Positions 55,109-62,865 of a stretch of DNA of 64,000 nucleotides are shown here, one piece after another (the first letter of the stretch is position 1; each line of letters begins with the position of its first letter). Origin of the DNA: Terriglobia bacterium (GTDB taxonomy: Bacteria; Acidobacteriota; Terriglobia; Terriglobales; Acidobacteriaceae). Where the stretch lies: NCBI GenBank assembly GCA_020072585.1, contig JAIQGL010000005.1, positions 1 through 64,000 of the forward strand, in the 5' to 3' direction. The notes under the pieces were generated by a model that worked only from the letters and a program-made list of their open reading frames with translations, searched no databases and had not been told where the DNA came from. The translations under genes were made by a program, and so were the position numbers.

Positions 55109-55477
55109 ATGATGCTCACATTACGAGGGCCTTTCGGCTCCAGTATCAGTCTTGATTTTCGCGCCCGGTTCGGTGAGAGCGTCGAACTGCAATGCTTTCA
55201 ATTTGTCGTCCCTCCCATCGAGTTCCGTTTGGTTCGCGGTTCTAGGCCACTACAAGACTGGCAACAATCCAATACGGAAATATATGACCTACAACATGGC
55301 CCTGGGGTAAAGGAGTGGGCGCGCGATGGCCATTCGTTCGTTAACGATATTGATCACCGGCATGATGTCATGACCTGTGGATTGCTGTCGAGGGACCTGC
55401 TTATGGAAACCCGCGGACTGGGATTGGATTTCGTTTTGCTGGTCTGGCTACGCGAGAGCACACGGCGCAATCTTTGA
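55109..55477 (+). CDS. Doubtful hypothetical ORF
   Basis: 122 residues following the DUF6573 gene by 12 bases. There is no strong ribosome site and no motif. The composition (Arg, Leu, Asp) is plausible but not convincing. Kept because it fills the gap in the same direction. Confidence 0.35.
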   Translation: MMLTLRGPFGSSISLDFRARFGESVELQCFQFVVPPIEFRLVRGSRPLQDWQQSNTEIYDLQHGPGVKEWARDGHSFVNDIDHRHDVMTCGLLSRDLLMETRGLGLDFVLLVWLRESTRRNL

Positions 55478-55493
55478 ACCCGGTGGCAAGAAG

Positions 55494-55718
55494 ATGGCTA
55501 CACATATTCCTTCAACTTCTCTGAGCCGTTCTGATGAAAATGTCCGGTTAGTAATTGAAGCCGAATGCAGTCGCTGTGGTCCGATTTCTATCAGCGAAAG
55601 CACCGGATTTGAGCCTATAGATGCGGCTTTAACGCATACTGCACAAACTGGGCACGTCGTCATTCTCAACGGAACAGTAGATCGCCTGGATCTCGAAGGG
55701 CCAGAAATTTTCCAGTAG
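55494..55718 (+). CDS. Small hypothetical protein
   Basis: 74 residues from ATG 55494. Contains a C-x-x-C-like pair (A-E-C-S-R-C-G-P) and then A-L-T-H-T-A-Q-T-G-H-V-V, a pattern often seen in small zinc-binding mobile-element proteins. No further recognition. Confidence 0.5.
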   Translation: MATHIPSTSLSRSDENVRLVIEAECSRCGPISISESTGFEPIDAALTHTAQTGHVVILNGTVDRLDLEGPEIFQ

Positions 55719-55771
55719 TTCCTCAATTCCCCCTCATTTGACCACCGCAATCCGGTGCATCTGAGAGCGCC

Positions 55772-56638
55772 GTGTCTCTTCCTATGTCATTTCACCTGGA
55801 CGCAGTACAGCACGTTAAGAGAATGCGGGGAGGATCGCAAGCGCATCTTCTCCGGGCCTCCGATGGAGGTTTTTACGTTACCAAATTCTCCAACAATCCC
55901 CAGCACGTTCGTGTCCTTGCGAACGAAATGCTGGGCTCGCGGTTAGGCCGATGGCTGGACCTGCCAGTGCCAGAAGTGGCTGTGATTTGCGTCTCGGATT
56001 GGCTGAACCAGAACACAACAGAACTGTGCTTCGACACCGCGGGCCTAAGGCATAAATGCAGTCCTGGCCGTCACCTCGGTTCGCGCTACCCGGTGGATCC
56101 CCTGGACGATTTGGTTTTCGACTACCTGCCGGAAAGCATGTTCACGAAAGTCAGAAACGTTGCTGACTTTGCGCGTGTCCTGGTGCTGGACAAGTGGACT
56201 GCGAATTCAGATGGGCGCCAGGCGATCTTTACGAAAAAAGCCAAGCAGCGCAGGTACACGGCCCACTTTATTGATCAGGGCTATTGTTTCAATGCCGGAG
56301 AGTGGAGCTTCCCGGATCTCGCACTGCATGGAGTGTATGCGCGCAACCACGTTTATTCGGGAGTGACCGGATGGGATTCCTTTGAACCGGCTCTCACCCG
56401 GGCCGAAGAGGCTGAGCCCATTGATATCTGGCGTTGTGCTGATGCGACTCTTCCCGAATGGTATGAGCATGATTCCGATGCTCTACAGCAGCTTGTAGAG
56501 ACGCTGCATGGGAGAAGACTGAAAATCCGTGACCTGATCACCGCATTTAGGGACTCATCCCGCCAGCCATTCCCGAATTGGAAGGATTCCACGACGCAAG
56601 TCTTTGTGTCTACTGCTACCCAGGAGCAGTTGTCGTAA
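55772..56638 (+). CDS. HipA-like kinase-fold protein
   Basis: 288 residues from GTG 55772 (ATG 55784 also possible). N-lobe R-M-R-G-G-S-Q-A-H-L-L-R and F-Y-V-T-K-F-S-N-N-P (lysine for ATP). Catalytic loop V-L-D-K-W-T-A-N-S-D-G-R (~130-141) and metal motif F-I-D-Q-G (~165-169). This is the compact HipA-like kinase group, without the N-terminal HipA domain and without an adjacent HipB. It may be a free-standing kinase that modifies a translation factor or a host protein; target unknown. Confidence 0.8.
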   Translation: MSLPMSFHLDAVQHVKRMRGGSQAHLLRASDGGFYVTKFSNNPQHVRVLANEMLGSRLGRWLDLPVPEVAVICVSDWLNQNTTELCFDTAGLRHKCSPGRHLGSRYPVDPLDDLVFDYLPESMFTKVRNVADFARVLVLDKWTANSDGRQAIFTKKAKQRRYTAHFIDQGYCFNAGEWSFPDLALHGVYARNHVYSGVTGWDSFEPALTRAEEAEPIDIWRCADATLPEWYEHDSDALQQLVETLHGRRLKIRDLITAFRDSSRQPFPNWKDSTTQVFVSTATQEQLS

Positions 56639-56707
56639 TCCCGCTCAAGGCAAGAAGGATGAAGCGAAAAGATCTACGAAACGTGTAACGAGCCGCAGGC
56701 GCGTTAT

Positions 56708-57664
56708 TCAGCTCTCAGAATCAGTCACATTTTCAATGGGAATATCGAATGCTTTTGCCACTCTGATTCTGAGTGCCAGCTCCAGCTCTTCATTGCTCCG
56801 AAACAAAGAACCAAGCTGTTTTATTTTCCTCTTAGTTCCATACCTGTCGAGCATTGCAGTCACAAGAGGGGAAGCAGGGTCATCTTTGTGGGTTAGCTTT
56901 CCAGTCGTCTCAACACGACCGAATGAGCGCAGAATGTTTCCCCAAGATGCTTCTGCATCATCGTGCAACTTTCCTTTATTCAGGAACAAACGACGCAAAG
57001 AGCCGTTGCCGTGTATTAGGTTCTGTGCTATGAGTCGGGAAAGCAACGCTGCTCCAGCCTGATGACTTCGTAAATCGAAGTCAGTGCAACTCGCTCCGTC
57101 TTTTTTGCAGATTTTCTCATGGTGGTCCACAAACTCGACGGTCTTACCCTCCGCCAGCCACAAGTCTCCATCAAACATGAACTCTCCGGTGAAATCACCA
57201 TTGCAATACCAAGCGTCATTGTCTTCATCGTAATAGAGCGGTCCTTGGTCTTTTTCAGGTTTGTATCGGTCCAGATCAAGGGCTGGTTTTTCGTCAGTGA
57301 TGAGGATTCGATATGCCACAGGTGAATATTTCCTCATAGCCTCAACCCAATAAAACTGCTTGCCCTGTACGAGTTCTTTCCAATCAAACTCAAATCTGAT
57401 ATTGCCGTAAAAGGACCCACTGAACCAGATGTTGGGTGACAGCCACGTGACCGAACTTCTAGTCTCCTTGAGCCTGCTCTCATCTGTTACTAACGTGGCA
57501 CGAAGACGCCTATCCTCAAAAATGCGGTAGGCATCAGAGACATGAGCAATGTGATAAACACTCTTTAAGGGTCGGCAGTTGACGTTGAATCGATCAGGGT
57601 CAGAAGAAGGTTCTCCAACACAGTACTCTTCCCATTCGGGTCGTTTCTTCTTCGAGTCCGTCAT
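56708..57664 (-). CDS. Unknown cargo protein, possible ADP-ribosyltransferase fold
   Basis: 318 residues, third gene of a tight minus-strand operon. The N-terminal half has V-Y-H-I-A-H-V-S-D-A-Y-R-I-F-E-D-R-R-L (~37-54), V-T-W-L-S-P-N, G-S-F-Y-G-N-I-R-F-E, and Y-W-V-E near residue 105: an H...S/Y...E order that could be an ART-type NAD site. The C-terminal half contains D-H-H-E-K-I-C and helical segments. The ART idea is weak. Its tie to DUF3800 and a nuclease-like gene suggests a defence effector. Confidence 0.55.
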   Translation of the reverse strand: MTDSKKKRPEWEEYCVGEPSSDPDRFNVNCRPLKSVYHIAHVSDAYRIFEDRRLRATLVTDESRLKETRSSVTWLSPNIWFSGSFYGNIRFEFDWKELVQGKQFYWVEAMRKYSPVAYRILITDEKPALDLDRYKPEKDQGPLYYDEDNDAWYCNGDFTGEFMFDGDLWLAEGKTVEFVDHHEKICKKDGASCTDFDLRSHQAGAALLSRLIAQNLIHGNGSLRRLFLNKGKLHDDAEASWGNILRSFGRVETTGKLTHKDDPASPLVTAMLDRYGTKRKIKQLGSLFRSNEELELALRIRVAKAFDIPIENVTDSES

Positions 57665-57665
57665 G

Positions 57666-58451
57666 CTATTTGATAGTCCTCTTCCTCAGCTTCTTCGGTG
57701 ACGAGTGATGTGCAAAGGTCGCGTTAGGCGGCAGAAACTCGCGCAACGGTGCTGGGGCCTTCTCACAGGCGTTGATTAAGTCTTTCTCGTAATAAACTCC
57801 GACATGTGGGTCGTTAGGCTGAATGCCACGTACGAGCCTCTTGAACTCCGGCCTTAGTGGATGTCGATCACTCAGAAGATTGTGACGAGTGGCGCGCATC
57901 ATTTCCCAGGCGAATAAATCTGCTGCTTGAAATGCCACCACATCTTTATTCTTCACAAATGTTGGAGGCTCCAGACGGTCTCTGCCCATCGCATCAATGA
58001 AATCTCCCTTGTGTTTGCTGCCATCCTCGAAATATATGGAGAGCGTATCTGACGGAGACATCTTTTCAGTTCTCCAGATGTTCAAGCTCTTGGCCACACT
58101 TCTTCCAGCCATGGCGTATGGGGCTCCAAGGACCTCCTCCATCGCGTATTTCTCGTTGACCTCTTTGTATTCTTTCATCAAGACAATATGAGCAATCGGT
58201 CGAATCGTGTGACTCTCGATGATCTTGACCAGCCTGCGGAGAACAGCCTCCTTCTTGTGAAATGGTATGTCGTCAGAGTGCTGGAACTCTTTCATGTGGA
58301 AATGATTGAGGCCAGCGTGATCGAGAACTTGTTTCCACTCCCGCTCAAGCTCCTGCCACTGCTCACGGCTGGCAACGAAGCCGGCCACGACCACGGCTTC
58401 CTGATTGTCAGGATGGCCGCTGTCGTCAAAATACGCTGCGTAATCCGCCAT
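57666..58451 (-). CDS. DUF3800 protein (RNase H-like fold)
   Basis: 261 residues. Y-F-D-D-S-G-H (7-13) holds the first acidic pair, I-Y-F-E-D-G-S-K the second, and F-Q-A-A-D-L-F-A-W-E-M the third, as in DUF3800 proteins, predicted nucleases common in defence islands. It is 1 base upstream of the next gene and 11 bases downstream of the SEC-C gene, so all three are one transcript. Confidence 0.85.
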   Translation of the reverse strand: MADYAAYFDDSGHPDNQEAVVVAGFVASREQWQELEREWKQVLDHAGLNHFHMKEFQHSDDIPFHKKEAVLRRLVKIIESHTIRPIAHIVLMKEYKEVNEKYAMEEVLGAPYAMAGRSVAKSLNIWRTEKMSPSDTLSIYFEDGSKHKGDFIDAMGRDRLEPPTFVKNKDVVAFQAADLFAWEMMRATRHNLLSDRHPLRPEFKRLVRGIQPNDPHVGVYYEKDLINACEKAPAPLREFLPPNATFAHHSSPKKLRKRTIK

Positions 58452-58462
58452 AACTGCTCACG

Positions 58463-59677
58463 CTAATGCTGCGCTGGAAACTCATTGGGTATATTCCCAT
58501 ACAGATTTGCAGCTTCGTGCAATCGCATGATTGCCTCAGGATGATTTACCGCTTCAGGCTTGAGGATTGAAAGCAACTGCTTTCTTAAGTCCAGTTCGTC
58601 TGGTGCTCCGTAGTGATACGGATGATTTGTGAAGATCAGTTGTGCGTATGGATCAACTCCATTATGTTCCCTACGCACCCGGTCAAGAAGCGCATTCATT
58701 AACCGTGACGGTCTGAAGGGATTTATCGACTCTGGCACATACACTCGGTCTGCAGCTCGTGTCGGCAGATTAGTATCAATGAAGACGACCAGCGGGTGTG
58801 GTGGATTTTTCGCTAGTGCGTCATTCACTAGGTGACCAAAACGAAGGCTAAGCTTTTCATGCGGCTGTGGAGGACCAGGCATCGCAATAACACCTGCGCG
58901 ATGCTTGCTCTTGGCCTCAACAGAAAGCTGCTGGCCGGTTGCCGTATGCCTAGCCGTGAACTCCGCATGACGGGTTGCACCGTCCTTCTGATTTTCATGC
59001 TCGATAGTAAATCCAGCGCGTAGACAAGTCGCTTCGGCGAAAAGTTCATGACGCGCGCCTTGGAACATGTCTCGATTCTTCAAACGCTGCAAGAGATGGT
59101 CATCAAGTCCTCCATTGTGGGCCACAGTGTACATGTCATATGCAAAATATAAATACGCTGCCATGAATCCATTCGGCGCAGCGATATACGTTCCATCGGC
59201 CTGTGGCTGCTGTGCATTCATGTAGTTGTACGCTCCAACCCTCCATTGCATAACAGGGTGCCGCTCGTTTTCTGGCTTTGCCACCTCTGCCTCAAACCAT
59301 TCTTTACCGAAGGTCATTGGCACGTAATCATTCAGGAAATCTGGGAAGAACTTCCAGTTCTTACCCCAATGCATCCGTCCACCGACAGCGACAAACCGAT
59401 GGCCTTGAAACTCCATTGCAATCTGAGGCCGAATCTCGCCGAAACGCGCTAAACGCTCCTGCTCCTGCCGCTGGTGTTCAGAGAACCTTCGCATGGCTTC
59501 CAGCCTCACCTCTTCAGGTATGACCATTGGACGAGCTGGCTTTTCCGGCTTCTCCGCTTCTTCGTGATTGTCATTCATATAGCCACACTTCTTGTATTTT
59601 TTCCCGCTCCCGCACGGACACAGATCATTTCTTCCCAGCTTTTTCTTCCGTTCACTTTGGCGGGATGTCTTCCTCAT
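58463..59677 (-). CDS. SEC-C zinc motif fused to a PD-(D/E)xK-like nuclease domain
   Basis: 404 residues from ATG 59677 (a TTG five codons earlier is in frame). The N-terminus carries the SEC-C knuckle N-D-L-C-P-C-G-S-G-K-K-Y-K-K-C (C20, C22, C31). After a helical region, residues ~220-260 read F-T-I-E-H-E-N...A-E-F...L-S-V-E-A-K-S-K, which fits a restriction-endonuclease-like core with E239 and E254-x-K256. First gene of the three-gene minus-strand operon. Confidence 0.7.
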   Translation of the reverse strand: MRKTSRQSERKKKLGRNDLCPCGSGKKYKKCGYMNDNHEEAEKPEKPARPMVIPEEVRLEAMRRFSEHQRQEQERLARFGEIRPQIAMEFQGHRFVAVGGRMHWGKNWKFFPDFLNDYVPMTFGKEWFEAEVAKPENERHPVMQWRVGAYNYMNAQQPQADGTYIAAPNGFMAAYLYFAYDMYTVAHNGGLDDHLLQRLKNRDMFQGARHELFAEATCLRAGFTIEHENQKDGATRHAEFTARHTATGQQLSVEAKSKHRAGVIAMPGPPQPHEKLSLRFGHLVNDALAKNPPHPLVVFIDTNLPTRAADRVYVPESINPFRPSRLMNALLDRVRREHNGVDPYAQLIFTNHPYHYGAPDELDLRKQLLSILKPEAVNHPEAIMRLHEAANLYGNIPNEFPAQH

Positions 59678-59975
59678 ATCGCGAGGGACCAATTTTTATT
59701 GGATGATCCAGAGTTCCCGAAGTTTCTGGCCTTGCAAAGTTGCTGGAAAAACGCAAAGGAGTTGTTTGTCCTGAAGAGATAATGACCCGCCTTGGGCAGC
59801 AAAGCCCCCTCGCAAGTGATTGATTCTACTGGCACATAGTTATCCTCTTGGTTCTAAGCGGTCTGAGAAACGACATACTGCCCATGTGGGCAAGGGCCGG
59901 AAGTCAAGAATGCCGTTACCCACAGAAAAAGAAATGCACCGCGTGAGGGTAGCGCCAACCACAGTCAGGTGAACC

Positions 59976-60194
59976 TTGAAACGTGACGATCTGTACATTG
60001 CTCTAAACGCCACAACTCACGCCCTCAGATTTACACAATCGGCTGCCAAACCTTTCGCGACCGATGTGGACGAACTCGAAATTGGGTCAAGAGTTGCGAC
60101 CTCTATTGCCTTCATCAAAAACCGCCTATCCGATGCAAAAGAATCGCTTTCTGCTGCAGAAACCGAGATTACACGCCTCTTACATGAGGGTTGA
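59976..60194 (+). CDS. Small hypothetical protein (TTG start)
   Basis: 72 residues from TTG 59976, with aggtg 7 bases upstream. Soluble, helical (A-L-N-A-T-T-H-A-L-R-F, then A-A-E-T-E-I-T-R-L-L). Between two minus-strand cargo units. Uncertain. Confidence 0.35.
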   Translation: MKRDDLYIALNATTHALRFTQSAAKPFATDVDELEIGSRVATSIAFIKNRLSDAKESLSAAETEITRLLHEG

Positions 60195-60279
60195 TCGAGT
60201 AACGAATTCTGCCACCGATATGGTAGGCGGCGCGATCAAACGATGACAATTAATCGTGTGCCGCGGGAAATTTACGTTG

Positions 60280-60846
60280 TTAATTGTGAGCAGCAGACTC
60301 AGTTTCAACAATAAACGCCGCTACCGGGGCAGATCGGTCGATTCCCGAGCTGCACATGATTAGCACAGGCTTGGGGAGCTTTCTGAAAGCGATCAACGCT
60401 TGCTTTCTGACCTTAGCAAGAGTCGCCAGCTTCTCTTGAGTCGGAGACTTTTTATAGTGAGGATCTTCGTAAGGACACGGTGCTACTTCAAATCCAGCAT
60501 CCGAAAGATGGTCTAGTAGATTCTCATTCCTGAAACTCAATAGACGGTAACACGCGAGATCTGCATCGTGCATCAAGGATAGGATGCTCCGGATGTTCTC
60601 CACCTTCATGAATGTTATCCAGTCGTCGACGAGTGGCCGAGCCTCAGGGGGCAGTATCAACCTTCCAAGGGCATATCTGGGATGGCGGCGAAGCGGACGA
60701 ACGGTGCAAGCGAACTCGTTCTGCTTGATCCAGCAAATCAGCTGAGATTCATCCCCGTTTTCCAGACGGCGGGCAAGTTCACGCATGTGATGCCTTATCG
60801 TTTCGCACGTCAAGGAAACGCGTTGCTCGAATGTGGCAACAGCCAT
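60280..60846 (-). CDS. Dual-specificity/tyrosine phosphatase-like protein
   Basis: 188 residues. The C-terminal P-loop V-L-I-M-C-S-S-G-I-D-R-S-A-P-V (about 165-179) has the C-x5-R active site of cysteine phosphatases. Upstream I-L-S-L-M-H-D-A-D-L-A and Y-R-L-L-S-F-R-N-E-N fit the DSP fold, with D-H-L-S-D-A-G-F as a possible acid loop. Could remove phosphate from protein or nucleotide; may act with the HipA-like kinase, but that is conjecture. Opposite strand to the core genes. Confidence 0.7.
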   Translation of the reverse strand: MAVATFEQRVSLTCETIRHHMRELARRLENGDESQLICWIKQNEFACTVRPLRRHPRYALGRLILPPEARPLVDDWITFMKVENIRSILSLMHDADLACYRLLSFRNENLLDHLSDAGFEVAPCPYEDPHYKKSPTQEKLATLAKVRKQALIAFRKLPKPVLIMCSSGIDRSAPVAAFIVETESAAHN

Positions 60847-61090
60847 AGGTCACATGATTGCATGTGGGCGCGTTTCGAGTACAAGAAAAAAACGCCTGCC
60901 TTGGGCCGCCTCTCCCAGATGTTTCTGCCGAGCCAAGGCGGGCGAGGGGGTTCGAAAACCGTGCCCCTGTGAACAACCAGGCTGCCTTCCGGACGGTAAG
61001 CTATTCGAAAAAAAGCCGCCAAGGCACACCTTGTTTTTGCCAAATTGTGTTTAAACCACAGCCGGGATTCGTCAAACGAAGACAGCTCTT

Positions 61091-62128
61091 ATGAGAAACC
61101 AAGGCAAAATCAAACTCGGCTTTTATCCGCTACCCGTTCCTGAGGCCGTGCGGCTGAAGAATTTTCTCGGCTTTCCGGAGCGATTTTCAGCAGTTGACCC
61201 GTGCATTGGAGACGGAGTTGCCTTTTCCAAGCTGCTCGAAGGCGTGATGGCCCACCGCTATGGCATCGAGATTGACGCCCACCGTGCAGAGCAGGCAAAA
61301 GCTCTGGGGATTCAAACGCTTCAGGCAAACGCGCTTGACGTGCGCTGTCCCGCCGAAGGCATCTCACTGCTGTACCTGAACCCGCCTTACGACTTTGAGG
61401 CTGGCGCCAGTGGGAACCAGCGACTGGAGCGGGTCTTTCTGGAGCACACCTACCGATGGCTAAAGCCGGCGGGAGTGCTGGTTTTTGTGATTCCGCAACC
61501 GCAATTACAGCCGTGCGCCCGCTTATTGGCCGAACACTTTACCAATCTCCGCATTTATCGGCTTTCAGACTCCGCCTGCCTTCAGTACAAACAGATTGCA
61601 GTGCTGGCGGCACGGCGCAAACGCAATGAGCGCACAAGCGACTCCACGTTGCTGGAGTCAGCTCGTTATCTCGAAAGCTTATCTTCCAAAAGGGATCTTG
61701 CAGTACTCCCTGACGAGCCCGATAGCCGCTATGAGGTGCCAGGCTCTCAGGCAATCGTTCTGACCAACACGGGCATTCCCCTGGATGAGGTCGAAAACCT
61801 CCTGCCTACATCTGCTGCTTATCGCCAGGCAAGCCGCGCATTGCTACGCGAGCAAGCCAGCGTGCGTGGCAGGCCGCTCACGCCGCTTCATGGCGGCCAT
61901 GTTGGTTTGCTGTGTACCGCTGGGATGCTCAATGGCGTCTTTGGAGATGGAGAAGACCGCCACATCGCCCACTGGCGCTCCGTCAAGTTTACCGACCACT
62001 GGGAGGAAGAGGAACCCGACGGCACGATTCTTATTCACGACCGCGAACGATTCTCGCACGAACTGACGCTTATCTTTTCCTGCGGTAAAACTCAGGTCCT
62101 CACTCACGAAAAGCAGAACCCGTCATGA
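61091..62128 (+). CDS. DNA N6-adenine methyltransferase-like protein (DUF6094)
   Basis: 345 residues. SAM-binding A-V-D-P-C-I-G-D-G-V-A-F (~34-45) and catalytic Y-L-N-P-P-Y-D-F (~92-99) are the two MTase motifs. Begins K-L-G-F-Y-P-L-P, typical of ICE-borne DUF6094 MTases. It probably modifies adenine in the element or host DNA, protecting it from restriction. No cognate nuclease is adjacent. The end overlaps the next gene by 4 bases. Confidence 0.85.
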   Translation: MRNQGKIKLGFYPLPVPEAVRLKNFLGFPERFSAVDPCIGDGVAFSKLLEGVMAHRYGIEIDAHRAEQAKALGIQTLQANALDVRCPAEGISLLYLNPPYDFEAGASGNQRLERVFLEHTYRWLKPAGVLVFVIPQPQLQPCARLLAEHFTNLRIYRLSDSACLQYKQIAVLAARRKRNERTSDSTLLESARYLESLSSKRDLAVLPDEPDSRYEVPGSQAIVLTNTGIPLDEVENLLPTSAAYRQASRALLREQASVRGRPLTPLHGGHVGLLCTAGMLNGVFGDGEDRHIAHWRSVKFTDHWEEEEPDGTILIHDRERFSHELTLIFSCGKTQVLTHEKQNPS

Positions 62129-62796
62129 AGAATGCTCACCTTCGTTTTGGCTGGCTTACCTACATGAAGATGACGGAAAAGACCACCACGCACTTCAAGG
62201 TGCGTCTGGACCGCTTCATTGGAGAAGTCCTGCCCGATCCGCCGCGCCAGGCCAAAGCCCATTTCCTTTCGGTTTTCGGCACGGACACACAGATCGCCGC
62301 GATCAGTGCAGCAGTCTCGCTCGGCGACAAATTCATGGTCGAAGGTCCTGATCTGGCTTCGATTCGGGTTGGTTTCGAAAAGAAGGCTGAGTCTTACAAG
62401 GGCGCACTTCAAGTGGCAGACAGACAGAAACCGATCCGGCACTTGATTGCGATTTCAGACGAATTGGCCACAAATTCCAGTGCCACTGCAGGTCGAACGC
62501 TGCTTGCAGGCAACAGCCCATCCTTTATATGGACGTCGCTGGCGCAATTGCATGGTCTCCCGGGCATTCCTGATTGGAGTGATTGGTTTGTGGAGCAGTT
62601 GGAAAATCACCAAGCCATCATTCCATTGCTGGGCCTGGGTTGTAGTCCCGTGCTGGTCAAGGGCGACAAACAGCAGTTCCTGTCCTGGCTGGCTCGAGGA
62701 GTGAAGAGCAGTGTACTGAACTTTCCGGAACAAACAGGACCGACACACTGGCCGCGCTTGCGTTTAGACCAGATCATGATTCAACCGACATCCTAA
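62125..62796 (+). CDS. Hypothetical protein coupled to the methyltransferase
   Basis: 223 residues, ATG overlapping the MTase stop. Alpha/beta chain with I-A-A-I-S-A-A-V-S-L-G-D near residue 56 and V-L-V-K-G-D-K-Q-Q-F-L-S-W-L near 173. Not recognised. Its place between MTase and helicase is a common arrangement in such elements. Confidence 0.6.
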   Translation: MKNAHLRFGWLTYMKMTEKTTTHFKVRLDRFIGEVLPDPPRQAKAHFLSVFGTDTQIAAISAAVSLGDKFMVEGPDLASIRVGFEKKAESYKGALQVADRQKPIRHLIAISDELATNSSATAGRTLLAGNSPSFIWTSLAQLHGLPGIPDWSDWFVEQLENHQAIIPLLGLGCSPVLVKGDKQQFLSWLARGVKSSVLNFPEQTGPTHWPRLRLDQIMIQPTS

Positions 62797-62865
62797 CCTT
62801 CCGCACGAGCGGGTCGTCACCGCTCTTGAAGTTTTTCCTTCCATCTCCAAAGTCCCGAAACTCCT

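Noticed and set aside
55109-55477. Considered dropping this frame altogether
   Set aside because: Kept only as a low-confidence entry: it fills the gap in the operon direction, but no motif or strong start supports it.
56708-57664. Confident call as a DarT ADP-ribosyltransferase toxin
   Set aside because: No macrodomain antitoxin (DarG) is adjacent and the H/Y/E pattern is loose, so it stays unassigned.
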